Shown: positions 11,782 to 22,206, counted from the stretch's first letter. The stretch: 64,000 bases of DNA from Clostridia bacterium (GCA_026415435.1 JAOAHC010000044.1:1-64000), one strand, 5' to 3'. Notes: generated by a model not told the origin, from the letters alone. Numbers and translations: made by a program.

Positions 11782-12117
11782 TTATTCATTTTCTAATGCA
11801 TTGTTTATTGCTATATTTATAAGTTTGTACATAGATATTTTATACTTTATACTTAAATTTTCTAAATTGTTCATAAGACTTTCTTTAATTAAAAAAGTTC
11901 TTTCGACATCTATATTTTTACTATCTACAGAATATACTTTTATATTCTCTGTTTTAATTAAATCCTCTATAGCTAATATAACTAGTTTATTTATTGATGC
12001 ATCATATATATTATCAGATAAATATTTAAGTCTTTCATACATTATTTCATCAATTTTGAAAGTTTTTCTTAACATTATTTTATCTTCTTTTTTTGGTAAA
12101 TTACTAAATATTGACAT
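11782..12117 (-). CDS. small protein with two ribbon-helix-helix-like segments
   Basis: 111 aa. Two segments have the layout of ribbon-helix-helix (Arc/CopG type) domains: RKTFKIDEIMYERLKYL...INKLVILAIEDLI at about 16-55 and ERTFLIKESLMNNLENL...YKLINIAINNALE at about 72-110. Each has a short strand with alternating residues, a first helix, a turn and a second helix. A tandem arrangement would let one chain form the usual dimeric fold. It lies convergent to the 1046-aa surface gene and divergent from the next gene, so it may regulate this locus; that is inference. Start ATG with an AAGGTGG ribosome binding site. Confidence 0.6.
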   Translation of the reverse strand: MSIFSNLPKKEDKIMLRKTFKIDEIMYERLKYLSDNIYDASINKLVILAIEDLIKTENIKVYSVDSKNIDVERTFLIKESLMNNLENLSIKYKISMYKLINIAINNALENE

Positions 12118-12199
12118 ACTACCACCTTATAACGAATTATACTATTTTAACATAACTTATATAATCACATAAAAGTAACGTTTTTATTGGTATGATTTG

Positions 12200-12228
12200 T
12201 TGACAAATTTTGTTAATAGTTATATAAT
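12200..12228 (+). promoter_or_regulatory. sigma-A-type promoter
   Basis: TTGACA (12200-12205), 17-base spacer, TATAAT (12223-12228): both hexamers match consensus. It drives the gene starting at 12266 and lies in the divergent gap beside the ribbon-helix-helix gene, so it is a natural target for that protein. Confidence 0.85.
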
Positions 12229-12265
12229 TTCTTGTACATAATAATACTGTGTGCGGAGGAATATT

Positions 12266-12661
12266 ATGGAATTAACAGAAAGTTTGAAAAAGTTTCTTAT
12301 AAATTCAGCTGTAATTAGTGGGACAATACTTATATATACAGACCTAAATAAAGTTATATTTTGTAGCAAAAGTGAACTCGTAGAAATAGGAAAAGAGATT
12401 AGTTCGGAATACAAAAGAATGGTTTTTGAACTAGATCAGACTGACAAGCCTTTTTGGATTGCAGGTGATAATGAGGACAATATATTAGATTATACAATTT
12501 ATGGAGCAAAAGATCAAATAATAATTCCTATAAAAATTAAAAATGAACTAATAGGGTCTGTATGCTTTATAAGTCAGACAGAAAATTACGATATGAGCAA
12601 TATACCGTTTTTTGCAACAAGTACAAGATTTATTAAAGAATTAATAAAAAGTAAAAATTAA
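12266..12661 (+). CDS. small GAF/SpoVT-C-like sensory protein
   Basis: 131 aa, soluble, no helix-turn-helix visible. The sequence reads like a GAF-fold sensor such as the C-terminal domain of SpoVT: a strand with GTILIYTDLNKVIF, a central charged helix, then the pair IIIPIKIKNELIGSVCFIS, where a polar turn separates two strands, and a final helix. I cannot assign a ligand. The start is the ATG at 12266 behind GCGGAGGA; the GTG 15 bases upstream is too close to that site. It stands alone behind a consensus promoter and ahead of the 1540-aa surface gene. A signalling role for the locus is inference. Confidence 0.5.
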   Translation: MELTESLKKFLINSAVISGTILIYTDLNKVIFCSKSELVEIGKEISSEYKRMVFELDQTDKPFWIAGDNEDNILDYTIYGAKDQIIIPIKIKNELIGSVCFISQTENYDMSNIPFFATSTRFIKELIKSKN

Positions 12662-12789
12662 ATAAATATTACAATTAAATTACAATTTGAAGAGAAATGC
12701 CTTGGAATATTGAAAATATTAGTAATACATTGTAAAATAAATTTATATAATCAGTTACAAATTTTTAAAAATATATTAGGGGAGAACAT

Positions 12790-15700
12790 ATGATAAAGTT
12801 AAAAAGAGGTGTATCCTTACTATTATTAATAATAACAGTAGTAGTTTTGTTAATAATAGTAGGTACAGTAATCTTAACTATTAGTAATAGTAAAGTAGTA
12901 GATAGTGCAAAAAAAGCCAAGTTTATGGAGAGTTTCAGAAACGTTGAACAAGGGGTAGATCTATACACATTAAGTAATTTTAATGTAAGCAATTATTCGG
13001 ATTATGAACTACCAGTAAAAGGGATGCTGACTTTACAAGAGAAAACAGAGATAAAGAATACCATACCAACATTAAATCTGACAATAGAATCTTTTAATCA
13101 AGGTAATCCTATTGATGAAATAGAATTAGCTTGGATAGATCTATCTAAGCTACCTGTGAATGGTAAAAAAAATATAAAATATATTATAGACATAAAAACG
13201 AGACAAATATATGATTACTATGGTGAAACTTTTGAAGAAAAAAGATGGCATACTATTGATTTAGGTGTGGAAGATGTGGAAACTCCAAATGGTGGAGATG
13301 GCGCAAATATAGAAGAAATATGGGATGGATGGATAAAACTAACTTTATATTATCCAAGTAGTTCAACTGAGAAAAAATGGAGACTTGGGTCAGAAGGGGA
13401 AGTAAGATATGATCCTATGCTTATGTGGCAAGACTACAATGGATCAATAACAATACCTCTAGATAGAGTTAAGGATGTATGGATAAAATATAAACTTAAT
13501 GGTAAAGAAATAACAATACCACCAGTAGGTACAGTACTTGTTGATATAGTACCTGATAAAATTGGAACTACTAAAGTATCTTCGGTTAAAGTAAAGATAA
13601 ATTATGATGAAGGTGCAGCAACAAAAGAATATAGAGTAGGAGATAGTGGCTGGTTGGAGTATGGCGGAGAGTTTACTGTAACAGAAAATTGTATAATAGA
13701 AGCAAGAGCAAGTAAGACGGAAAATGTGTATGATTCAGATGGTAGTATACTTACTACAAGACAAATAAATGGTAGAGATTTAGTATATATAGGAAATATA
13801 GGAGCAAATGAGACAGAACAGATAAAAGATAGTAATTTACCTGCTCCAATAATAACAAGGTTTGCTGCACAAACAGGAGATGAAAAAGCAAGAGTGGTAG
13901 TAACATATCCAGAAAATGCAGCAAGAAAAATATATAAAGTAAATTATGGTATAGAACAAACATACAGTTCAGATATTTCAATAACAAATTGGGGTACATA
14001 TATAATAGCATACTATTATGATTCAAATGGAAAAATATCAAAAGCCTCTTCTATATTAATAAATCAAGGATCAACACCAAAAGATCCAGAAGACCATATA
14101 CCAAACCCGCCGAATCCTCCAATACCACCGTCAGTGGATGCATTGGTTCCAGCACCGACGGTAGTAGTAAATCCAAGTGTAGGATTGGTTGAACAGGTAC
14201 AAGTAAGTATAAATGCTCCTGCAAATGCTAATAAGATATATATCAAATTAAGTAGATATGGTAGTTATGAGGAATATATAGGTTCAATAACAGTAAGAAA
14301 TAATATGGAAGTATACGCTTATTACATAACGAATGATGGATATAAGTCTAATCAGGGATATGGAGTAGTAAGTAATATAAAGCAAACAAATAAACCATAT
14401 TTACATATTGATGCAAAGGTTTATCCATATAGTGGAACATACGGACAAAGTGAAGTTACAGTTACTGTAAAACATAGTGATGCAAATACAGTAGAATATA
14501 GTGATGATGGTATTATATATTCACCATATATTTCACCATTTAAGGTGACTGAAAACAAAAGAATATATGCAAGGGCAATAAATACTTATGGAGTAACAGA
14601 GGCGTATTTGGATATAACAAATATTGGTAAGATAACACCACCAGTACCTATTGAAAATATACCGATAAATATAAATGTAGATCCAGAGCCTAATTTATCC
14701 AGTACTCGAGTAGCTAAGGCAAATGTAACAATAGAGTACTCGGATAAAGCAACGGAAAAATATTATAGATTAGGAAGGTACGGTACTTTACAAGTATATA
14801 CAGGTGAATTTGAAATTACAAGTAACACTACAGTATATGCATATGCAAAAGGTACAAATGCAAAAGGTGAGACGTTAAAGTTGGTAGATAATATCTCAAG
14901 TGGTATTGCAGAACCAAATATAATAGCAAATCCAGGAAACTCAAAGCAAACAAGTAAAGTTTTAGTAACAATAGAATATGATAAGTATGCTACAATAAAA
15001 AAATATAGTATAGATGGAGGAAGTTTAGTAGATTATATAGGTGAAATAGAAGTAACAAAAAATAATACAGTAATATACGCATATAGTCAAAATGAAATAG
15101 GACAAAAAACAGATTCAAAATATACAGTGGAAAATATAGTTACAGATCCACCTATAGTAGTATTAGACAAAGGAAAATACTATTTGCTTAAATTAAACTA
15201 CCCAGATGAATCTAAAATAAGAGAATATAAATGGAAAGAAAACGGAGAGTGGAAATCATATAAAGAGGCAGGAATACTGTTAATAAAACCACAATATAAG
15301 GATCAATTATTGCAAAATGGTGTGTTAATAAATATTGAGGATGAAAATGGTAGACAAATAAATTTTGCAGGAGATTATTATTTAATTGATGTACCAATAA
15401 GTGAATTGTTTGAAAATCTATTTATGAGATGGGATGCCTCACGTCCATCTATTCCACAAATAATAATAACACCAACGGAAGCAACTAGACAAGTAACAAT
15501 AGACATAGTATATGGAGATAATTTGGTTAAAAAACAATACAGAATATTAACTCCAGGTGAAACACTTGGAGCGTGGCAAGATTATACAGGATCAATAGAA
15601 ATAGACAAGAACAATAGTGTAATATATGCAAAATGTATGAATGATAGTGAAATGTGGTCTCCGGAGGCATTAAAAAAAGTAATAAATATTGATGAGATGC

Positions 15701-17412
15701 CACCGGTAATAGATTTAGAGGCAGACTTAAATACTATTTTACAAAAAGTTTCGGTAAAAGTTAAAGTAATAGATGACGTATCTGTAGGTAAAATTAAATG
15801 GGCATCAGGATTAAAAGATCAAGATTACTTTAAAACAAGCGGAACAGAGATAATAAATAACAGTACAATAAATATAACAAATAATGGATATTATACTTTC
15901 TATTCTGAAGATATGGTGGGAAATACGCAAATAGCAACACTAGAAGTAACAAATGTTGATTTAACACCTCCAATAATAGATATACAAGTTAATCCGGAAA
16001 ACACTGTAGGACTTCAAACTAATATATCTATAAATTATGGTGATAGTGTAACTAAACAATATAAAATAGGAGCAAGTAATAACACATGGATAAACTATAC
16101 AGGTGGATTTTCACTAACGTCATATACAGTACTTACTAATAATTGGAAAAATGATGATGGAACAGTTACAGTGTATGCAAAAGGAAAAGATAGTGTTGGT
16201 AATGAGATAACAGTACAAAAGAAAATTTTAAGTTTGGATTTAGATAAACCTTCAGATCCAATAATAAATTCCAATTCCGGATATCCTATAATTACAGAAT
16301 ATGGAATAGTATATGGTGGAGATACAACTATAACGTATGATAAGAGATCTGATATCGATAACTATTATAGCATTGATAGTGGAAATACGTGGAACATATA
16401 TACAGGTAAATTTAATATGGTAAGTGGAACAATATTAGCAAAAAGTGTTAAAAAAACTACAGGACTTGAGGTAGCTGTTAGTAAAACTATTACTGTTCCT
16501 AATGATTCAATAAAATCACAAGCGTATGATGGAAATGATAGTACTTATGCAACTAGTAGTTCTGCAACTAGAGTTGAAATAATGTCAATTGATCCTAGTA
16601 TTTACGAGAAGAATTTGAGATTTAAGGTGACAGGATATGGAAGATATAATGCGGCCACAATAACATTTTGTGATTCCAGTGGTGCTGTTATAACTGAACC
16701 CATAAAAGTATGGGATTCTAGATCTTTTGAGGGTATTGTTACAGTTCCACAAGGTAGTGTGACTTTAAGATCTAGCTTTCCTGGAGATTCATCGATTAGA
16801 ATTTATGAAATACAAGTTTCAAATGAACCTACATTTAATATTTCTGATGGATACATGCTATTACATGCAGATCCTACAAAAGCTATTAGGAGCGCGTATC
16901 AAAACATAACAATAAACTATTTTTCAACGAGTGTACAAAAATTATATAGAGTAGCACCATCGGAGGAATGGTTAGTATATAATAATCAACCTGTAAAGGT
17001 ATTAAAAGATCAAACAATATATGCAAAAGGTATTGATGAAAATGGTGTAGAAACAAGATTGGTGACAAGTCATACTGCAAAGGTTCTAGATGCTATTGGA
17101 ATGTTAGCATATGACGATGATTTTGCCACTTATGCAGCTAGTACTTCTGCAAGTAGAGTTGAAAAAATGTCAATTGATCCTAGTATGCAAGGTAAAAATG
17201 TAAGAATTAAGGCAATAGGATATGGAAGATATAATTCAGCCACAATATCATTTTGCGATTCTAGTGGTAGTGTAATAACTCAACCTATAAGAGTGTGGGA
17301 TTCTAGATCCTTCGATGGAATAGTGCCAGTACCACAAAATGCAGTGACTATAAGATCTGATTTCCCAGGGGATTCATCAATTAGAATTTATGACATACAA
17401 CCTAGTTTATAA
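12790..17412 (+). CDS. giant prepilin-like surface protein with many CHB/Ig-like repeats and two discoidin-like C-terminal repeats
   Basis: 1540 aa. The N-terminus KLKRG followed by VSLLLLIITVVVLLIIVGT is a class III-like signal without Glu at +5, as in the 1046-aa protein. A Pro-rich linker lies near residues 435-455. From about 255 to 1240 there are at least ten variants of one beta module, recognised by patterns such as V.I.Y.....KEYRV...W..Y.GEF.VT.N..IYA.A; this resembles the chitobiase/Ig-like (CHB_HEX_C) modules of Firmicutes surface proteins. Two C-terminal copies (about 1243-1335 and 1435-1540) start with AYD...TYA and contain GYGRYN, FCDSSG and SFPGDSS..; 59 of 78 aligned residues agree. 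They resemble F5/8-type (discoidin) domains. Probably an adhesin. Start ATG after AGGGGAGA. Confidence 0.7.
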   Translation: MIKLKRGVSLLLLIITVVVLLIIVGTVILTISNSKVVDSAKKAKFMESFRNVEQGVDLYTLSNFNVSNYSDYELPVKGMLTLQEKTEIKNTIPTLNLTIESFNQGNPIDEIELAWIDLSKLPVNGKKNIKYIIDIKTRQIYDYYGETFEEKRWHTIDLGVEDVETPNGGDGANIEEIWDGWIKLTLYYPSSSTEKKWRLGSEGEVRYDPMLMWQDYNGSITIPLDRVKDVWIKYKLNGKEITIPPVGTVLVDIVPDKIGTTKVSSVKVKINYDEGAATKEYRVGDSGWLEYGGEFTVTENCIIEARASKTENVYDSDGSILTTRQINGRDLVYIGNIGANETEQIKDSNLPAPIITRFAAQTGDEKARVVVTYPENAARKIYKVNYGIEQTYSSDISITNWGTYIIAYYYDSNGKISKASSILINQGSTPKDPEDHIPNPPNPPIPPSVDALVPAPTVVVNPSVGLVEQVQVSINAPANANKIYIKLSRYGSYEEYIGSITVRNNMEVYAYYITNDGYKSNQGYGVVSNIKQTNKPYLHIDAKVYPYSGTYGQSEVTVTVKHSDANTVEYSDDGIIYSPYISPFKVTENKRIYARAINTYGVTEAYLDITNIGKITPPVPIENIPININVDPEPNLSSTRVAKANVTIEYSDKATEKYYRLGRYGTLQVYTGEFEITSNTTVYAYAKGTNAKGETLKLVDNISSGIAEPNIIANPGNSKQTSKVLVTIEYDKYATIKKYSIDGGSLVDYIGEIEVTKNNTVIYAYSQNEIGQKTDSKYTVENIVTDPPIVVLDKGKYYLLKLNYPDESKIREYKWKENGEWKSYKEAGILLIKPQYKDQLLQNGVLINIEDENGRQINFAGDYYLIDVPISELFENLFMRWDASRPSIPQIIITPTEATRQVTIDIVYGDNLVKKQYRILTPGETLGAWQDYTGSIEIDKNNSVIYAKCMNDSEMWSPEALKKVINIDEMPPVIDLEADLNTILQKVSVKVKVIDDVSVGKIKWASGLKDQDYFKTSGTEIINNSTINITNNGYYTFYSEDMVGNTQIATLEVTNVDLTPPIIDIQVNPENTVGLQTNISINYGDSVTKQYKIGASNNTWINYTGGFSLTSYTVLTNNWKNDDGTVTVYAKGKDSVGNEITVQKKILSLDLDKPSDPIINSNSGYPIITEYGIVYGGDTTITYDKRSDIDNYYSIDSGNTWNIYTGKFNMVSGTILAKSVKKTTGLEVAVSKTITVPNDSIKSQAYDGNDSTYATSSSATRVEIMSIDPSIYEKNLRFKVTGYGRYNAATITFCDSSGAVITEPIKVWDSRSFEGIVTVPQGSVTLRSSFPGDSSIRIYEIQVSNEPTFNISDGYMLLHADPTKAIRSAYQNITINYFSTSVQKLYRVAPSEEWLVYNNQPVKVLKDQTIYAKGIDENGVETRLVTSHTAKVLDAIGMLAYDDDFATYAASTSASRVEKMSIDPSMQGKNVRIKAIGYGRYNSATISFCDSSGSVITQPIRVWDSRSFDGIVPVPQNAVTIRSDFPGDSSIRIYDIQPSL
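16514..17409 (+). repeat. two C-terminal discoidin-like repeats within the 1540-aa gene
   Basis: Copies at about 16514-16830 and 17092-17409 encode near-identical modules (59 of 78 core residues the same), separated by one CHB-like module. Confidence 0.75.
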
Positions 17413-17430
17413 CTAAAATATAATACTAAG

Positions 17431-17466
17431 TAAAATAAGAGGCATTGATAAGTACCTCTTATTTTA
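17431..17466 (+). terminator. Rho-independent terminator after the 1540-aa gene
   Basis: Perfect 12-bp stem TAAAATAAGAGG / CCTCTTATTTTA with a 12-base loop, 19 bases after the stop codon. Confidence 0.85.
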
Positions 17467-17539
17467 TTGCACTTAAAAATACAGTAACCCCATTATGTAC
17501 ACTTTTTATGTGGTTAGCTTAAATATTTGGCTATTTTTA

Positions 17540-17568
17540 TTGACAAATACATATATTTTTAGTATAAT
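17540..17568 (+). promoter_or_regulatory. str operon promoter
   Basis: TTGACA (17540-17545), 17-base spacer, TATAAT (17563-17568). The leader of about 65 bases before rpsL contains a small hairpin, TTACAC TAA GTGTAA (17584-17598). Confidence 0.85.
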
Positions 17569-17638
17569 ATTTGATGTGAGTATTTACACTAAGTGTAAGT
17601 GTTCACAATCATTTTTTATTTCAAGGAGGTGAACCTAA

Positions 17639-18055
17639 GTGCCTACATTTAGCCAATTAGTTAGAAAAGGTAGAGAAGATAAAGTAACGAAATCAAAATC
17701 GCCAGCTTTACAAAGAGGGTATAATTCAAGAAAAAAATCAGCTACTAATCTTTCTTCTCCACAAAAAAGAGGCGTTTGTACAGTTGTTAAAACTCAAACT
17801 CCTAAAAAACCTAACTCTGCTTTACGTAAAGTTGCCAGAGTTAGACTAACAAATACAATGGAAGTATCAGCTTATATTCCTGGAATCGGCCACAACTTAC
17901 AAGAACACAGTGTTGTTTTAATAAGAGGTGGAAGAGTAAAAGATTTACCGGGTGTAAGATACCACATTGTTAGAGGAGTGCTTGATACAGCAGGTGTTGC
18001 TAACAGATTACAAGCAAAATCAAAATACGGTGCTAAAAGATCTAAGAAAAAATAA
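17639..18055 (+). CDS. rpsL: 30S ribosomal protein S12
   Basis: Decoding-centre protein of the small subunit, 138 aa. The segments [18 protein letters not shown] and [13 protein letters not shown] are present with the Lys residues whose loss gives streptomycin resistance, so the allele looks wild type. The start is GTG behind AAGGAGGTG; no in-frame ATG is near. First gene of the str operon. Confidence 0.98.
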   Translation: MPTFSQLVRKGREDKVTKSKSPALQRGYNSRKKSATNLSSPQKRGVCTVVKTQTPKKPNSALRKVARVRLTNTMEVSAYIPGIGHNLQEHSVVLIRGGRVKDLPGVRYHIVRGVLDTAGVANRLQAKSKYGAKRSKKK

Positions 18056-18173
18056 ATTTTTAATAGGTGCTTAGTTTAAATATATTTTAAAATATGCGCT
18101 TACAAAAATGTTAAATTTTTGAGTACCTTATAGGACTTATAGTTCTAAATTTTAGTTTAAGGAGGGAAGAACA

Positions 18174-18644
18174 GTGCCAAGAAAAGGTCATATAGTTAAA
18201 AGAGACGTTATGCCAGATCCTATTTATAAATCAAAAGTTATAACAAAACTTATAAATAAAGTTATGTGGGATGGTAAAAAAGTAACAGCTCAAAAAATAG
18301 TATACGGTGCGTTAGATATAGTTGCTGAAAAAACAGGAAGAAATGCATTAGATGCTTTCGAACAAGCAATGTCTAATATCACTCCAGCTCTTGAAGTTAA
18401 AGCAAGAAGAGTTGGTGGTGCTACATACCAAGTACCAATGGAAATAAGAGCTGAAAGAAAACAAACTCTTGCTATTAGATGGTTAGTTGAATATTCGAGA
18501 AAAAGAAATGAACATAGCATGGAACAAAAACTTGCTGGTGAAATCGCGGATGCAATAAACAATCAAGGAGCAGCGTTTAAGAAAAAAGAAGACACTCATA
18601 AAATGGCTGAAGCAAATAGAGCTTTTGCACATTACAGATGGTAA
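18174..18644 (+). CDS. rpsG: 30S ribosomal protein S7
   Basis: Primary binder of the 3' domain of 16S rRNA, 156 aa, the usual length. [15 protein letters not shown] at the N-terminus and [11 protein letters not shown] in the middle are diagnostic. Start GTG after AAGGAGGG, as in rpsL. The 118 bases after rpsL hold no gene. fusA follows after 30 bases. Confidence 0.98.
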   Translation: MPRKGHIVKRDVMPDPIYKSKVITKLINKVMWDGKKVTAQKIVYGALDIVAEKTGRNALDAFEQAMSNITPALEVKARRVGGATYQVPMEIRAERKQTLAIRWLVEYSRKRNEHSMEQKLAGEIADAINNQGAAFKKKEDTHKMAEANRAFAHYRW

Positions 18645-18674
18645 AATTAAATTTTGTAGAAAGGAGGAAAATAT

Positions 18675-20759
18675 ATGTCAAATAGAGAATATCCTTTAGA
18701 AAGAACAAGAAACATTGGTATAATGGCTCACATTGACGCAGGTAAAACTACGACAACAGAGAGAATATTATTTTATACTGGCGTAAATCATAAAATTGGT
18801 GAAGTTCACGAAGGTGCTGCTACAATGGACTGGATGGCTCAAGAACAAGAAAGAGGTATAACAATAACTTCTGCTGCTACAACATGTCACTGGAATAATA
18901 ATAGAATAAATATTATAGATACTCCAGGGCACGTTGATTTTACAATAGAAGTTGAAAGATCTCTTAGAGTTCTAGATGGTTCAGTTACAGTGCTTTGCGC
19001 AAAAGGTGGAGTTCAACCACAATCTGAAACAGTTTGGAGACAAGCAAATAAATATAACGTACCAAGAATGGTATATGTAAATAAAATGGATACTACAGGT
19101 GCTGACTTCTTTAATTGTGTTAAACAACTAAGAGAAAGATTACGTGCTAATGCAGTTCCAATTGTTGTACCGATAGGTAAAGAAGATACATTCAAAGGTA
19201 TAGTAGATTTAGTTGAAATGACTGCTTACGTATATTATGATGATCTTGGAAAAGATATAAGAAAAGAAGAAATTCCAGCTGATTTAGTAAAACAAGCAGA
19301 AGAATATAGAGCTGCTTTACTTGAAGCTGTTGCTGATCAAGATGAAGAAGTAATGATGAAGTATCTTGATGGTGAAGAACTTACAGTAGACGAAATCAAA
19401 AAAGTTATAAGGAAATCTACAGTTGAAGGTAAAATGATACCTGTAACTTGTGGAAGTTCTTATAAAAATAAAGGGGTACAAAAACTTCTTGATAATATAG
19501 TAGATTATATGCCATCTCCACTTGATATAGCTCATATAAAAGGTGTACTAGAAGATGGAGAAGAAGCTGAAAGAATAACTTCTGATACAGAACCTTTTGC
19601 AGCCTTAGCATTTAAAATAATGACAGATCCATATGTTGGAAAACTAACATTCTTTAGAGTATACTCAGGTACACTTGAAAGTGGATCATACGTATTAAAT
19701 GCAAATAAAGGTAAAAAGGAAAGAATAGGAAGAATTCTTCAAATGCATGCTAATACAAGAAAAGATATTGATAAAGTATATGCTGGTGATATAGCGTGTG
19801 CAGTTGGTCTAAAAGACGTTATAACTGGTGACACACTATGTGATGAAAACCATCCTATAATATTAGAATCAATTGAATTCCCAGAACCTGTTATATCTAT
19901 AGCTATTGAACCAAAATCAAAAGCTGATCAAGAAAAAATGGGTATAGCATTATCTAAACTTGCAGAAGAAGATCCTTCATTTAGAACATATACTGATCAA
20001 GAAACAGGTCAAACTATTATAGCTGGTATGGGTGAGTTACACCTAGACATTATAGTAGACAGAATGAAAAGAGAATTTAAAGTAGAAGCTAATGTTGGTA
20101 AACCACAAGTTGCATATAAAGAAACTTTAAGAAAACCAATAAGAGTTGAAGGTAAATTCATACGTCAATCTGGTGGTCGTGGTCAATATGGTCATGTATG
20201 GCTTGAAATGGAACCAAATGAAGCAGGTAAAGGTTATGAATTCGAATCAAAAATCGTTGGTGGTGTAGTTCCAAGAGAATATGTAAAACCAACTGATGAA
20301 GGTATACAAGAAGCTATGAAAGCTGGTATACTAGCTGGATATCCAGTAGTTGACGTTAAAGTTGCACTTGTAGACGGTTCATATCATGATGTTGACTCAT
20401 CTGAAATGGCGTTTAAAGTTGCAGGTTCTATGGCGTTCAAAGAAGGATGTCGTATAGCTGGTGGAGTTCTACTTGAGCCTATAATGAAAGTTGAAGTAAC
20501 AGTTCCAGAAGAATATATGGGAGATGTTATAGGTGATATAAATTCAAGACGTGGAAGAATGGAAGGTATGGAATCAATACAAGGAACACAAATAATTCGT
20601 GCATTAGTACCACTTTCTGAAATGTTTGGATATGCAACAGATCTTAGATCTAAAACACAAGGTAGAGGAGTATATGCAATGGAGCCTAGTCATTATGAAG
20701 AAGTTCCAAAATCTGTACTAGAAACTATAGTTTCTAATAGAGCTAAGAAATCAGAATAA
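18675..20759 (+). CDS. fusA: elongation factor G
   Basis: GTPase that drives translocation, 694 aa. G1 [15 protein letters not shown] near residue 17, G2 with [12 protein letters not shown]3 DTPGHVDFT and G4 NKMD are intact. Domain IV has [14 protein letters not shown]. It is a standard bacterial EF-G of full length in the str operon. Start ATG with AAAGGAGGA. Confidence 0.98.
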   Translation: MSNREYPLERTRNIGIMAHIDAGKTTTTERILFYTGVNHKIGEVHEGAATMDWMAQEQERGITITSAATTCHWNNNRINIIDTPGHVDFTIEVERSLRVLDGSVTVLCAKGGVQPQSETVWRQANKYNVPRMVYVNKMDTTGADFFNCVKQLRERLRANAVPIVVPIGKEDTFKGIVDLVEMTAYVYYDDLGKDIRKEEIPADLVKQAEEYRAALLEAVADQDEEVMMKYLDGEELTVDEIKKVIRKSTVEGKMIPVTCGSSYKNKGVQKLLDNIVDYMPSPLDIAHIKGVLEDGEEAERITSDTEPFAALAFKIMTDPYVGKLTFFRVYSGTLESGSYVLNANKGKKERIGRILQMHANTRKDIDKVYAGDIACAVGLKDVITGDTLCDENHPIILESIEFPEPVISIAIEPKSKADQEKMGIALSKLAEEDPSFRTYTDQETGQTIIAGMGELHLDIIVDRMKREFKVEANVGKPQVAYKETLRKPIRVEGKFIRQSGGRGQYGHVWLEMEPNEAGKGYEFESKIVGGVVPREYVKPTDEGIQEAMKAGILAGYPVVDVKVALVDGSYHDVDSSEMAFKVAGSMAFKEGCRIAGGVLLEPIMKVEVTVPEEYMGDVIGDINSRRGRMEGMESIQGTQIIRALVPLSEMFGYATDLRSKTQGRGVYAMEPSHYEEVPKSVLETIVSNRAKKSE

Positions 20760-20823
20760 TTTTAAAAATATACATTAAATATATTGCAAAATGTATTTGT
20801 ATGTAGTAAAATAAGTTGAAAAT

Positions 20824-20845
20824 AATGCTTAATTTAGTAAGCATT
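20824..20845 (+). promoter_or_regulatory. hairpin between fusA and tuf
   Basis: AATGCTTA / TAAGCATT, 8-bp stem and 6-base loop, with no T tract after it. It sits 38 bases before tuf and could be a processing or pausing element. No good separate tuf promoter was seen in this 123-base gap. Confidence 0.35.
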
Positions 20846-20882
20846 GCATATTAATATTATTATATATAAGGAGGAAATAAAA

Positions 20883-22085
20883 ATGGCAAAAGCTAAGTTT
20901 GAAAGAAATAAGCCACACGCTAATATCGGTACTATCGGTCACGTTGACCATGGTAAAACATCTCTTACAGCTGCTATAACTAAATATTGCAGTTTAACAG
21001 GAGGAGCTGAATTTAAAGCATACGATCAAATCGATGCAGCTCCAGAAGAAAGAGCAAGAGGTATCACTATCTCTACAGCTCACGTTGAATACGAAACAGC
21101 AAACAGACACTATGCACACGTTGATTGTCCAGGACACGCTGACTATGTTAAAAACATGATCACAGGTGCTGCACAAATGGATGGAGCTATACTAGTTGTT
21201 TCTGCTGCTGATGGTCCAATGCCTCAAACAAGAGAACACATACTACTAGCTAACCAAGTTGGTGTTAAGTATATAGTTGTATTCATGAATAAATGCGATA
21301 TGGTTGATGATGAAGAATTAATCGAATTAGTTGAAATGGATATAAGAGATCTATTAAGCAAATATAATTTCCCAGGAGATACAACTCCAATAATAAAAGG
21401 TTCTGCATTAAAAGTATTAGAAAGTGCATCTAAAGATACAGAAGCACCTGAATATACTTGCATAAAAGAACTTTTAGCTGCAGTTGATTCATACATACCA
21501 ACTCCTGAAAGAGAAACTGATAAACCATTCTTAATGCCAGTTGAAGATGTTTTCACTATCACAGGTAGAGGAACAGTTGCAACAGGAAGAATCGAAAGAG
21601 GAACATTAAAAGTTGGTGAAGAAGTTGAAATAGTTGGTCTTTCAACTGAATCAAGAAAAACAGTAGTAACTGGTATAGAAATGTTTAGAAAAGAACTAGA
21701 TTCAGCTAACGCTGGAGATAACGCAGGATTACTTTTAAGAGGTGTTCAAAGAACAGATCTTGAAAGAGGTCAAGTTCTTGCAAAACCAGGTTCTATTAAA
21801 CCTCATACTGAGTTCGAAGCAGAAGTGTATATATTAACTAAAGAAGAAGGTGGTAGACATACTCCATTCTTCCAAGGATATAGACCACAATTCTATTTCA
21901 GAACAACTGACGTTACAGGTATTATAGAACTTCCAAAAGAAAAAGAAATGGTAATGCCAGGAGATAACGTAACTATGAAAATAAAACTTATCACTCCAAT
22001 AGCAATAGAAAAAGGATTAAAATTTGCTATTCGTGAAGGTGGTAGAACAGTTGGTGCTGGATCAGTATCAAATATCTATAACTAA
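20883..22085 (+). CDS. tuf: elongation factor Tu
   Basis: Delivers aminoacyl-tRNA to the ribosome, 400 aa. G1 [39 protein letters not shown] and NKCDM are intact. The correct start is the ATG at 20883 behind AAGGAGGA, giving [12 protein letters not shown]; an in-frame extension 13 codons upstream lacks conservation and a ribosome binding site. Last gene of the str operon; a strong terminator follows. Only one tuf copy lies in this window. Confidence 0.98.
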   Translation: MAKAKFERNKPHANIGTIGHVDHGKTSLTAAITKYCSLTGGAEFKAYDQIDAAPEERARGITISTAHVEYETANRHYAHVDCPGHADYVKNMITGAAQMDGAILVVSAADGPMPQTREHILLANQVGVKYIVVFMNKCDMVDDEELIELVEMDIRDLLSKYNFPGDTTPIIKGSALKVLESASKDTEAPEYTCIKELLAAVDSYIPTPERETDKPFLMPVEDVFTITGRGTVATGRIERGTLKVGEEVEIVGLSTESRKTVVTGIEMFRKELDSANAGDNAGLLLRGVQRTDLERGQVLAKPGSIKPHTEFEAEVYILTKEEGGRHTPFFQGYRPQFYFRTTDVTGIIELPKEKEMVMPGDNVTMKIKLITPIAIEKGLKFAIREGGRTVGAGSVSNIYN

Positions 22086-22101
22086 GATATAAATAAGTTT
22101 A

Positions 22102-22139
22102 AAAAAATACTATAATGAAAAATCATTATAGTATTTTTT
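22102..22139 (+). terminator. Rho-independent terminator of the str operon
   Basis: Stem of about 17 bp, AAAAAATACTATAATGA and its complement, with loop AAAA and a T tract. Confidence 0.92.
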
Positions 22140-22177
22140 CTTTAAGTAATAAAATTCCAGTAAATAGTTAAAAAATA

Positions 22178-22206
22178 TTGACAATAAAATTTATATGCAG
22201 TACAAT
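22178..22206 (+). promoter_or_regulatory. promoter for the small exported protein pair
   Basis: TTGACA (22178-22183), 17-base spacer, TACAAT (22201-22206); the gene start is 54 bases downstream. Confidence 0.75.

Noticed and set aside
11801-12172. Open frame of 123 codons on + opposite the ribbon-helix-helix gene
   Set aside because: It has no ribosome binding site and a composition typical of an antisense shadow; the - strand gene has a good AAGGTGG start and a recognisable fold pattern.
12729-12751. Candidate promoter before the 1540-aa gene
   Set aside because: TATAAT at 12746 is present but no -35 box lies at a proper distance; it may use another sigma factor or the promoter at 12200.
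8532-17412. A local diversity-generating retroelement (reverse transcriptase and template repeat)
   Set aside because: No reverse transcriptase-like frame and no adenine-variant copy of the domain ends was seen in the window; only a remote system remains possible.
20844-20882. Upstream extension of tuf by 13 codons
   Set aside because: The sequence is not EF-Tu-like and the ribosome binding site sits before ATG 20883.
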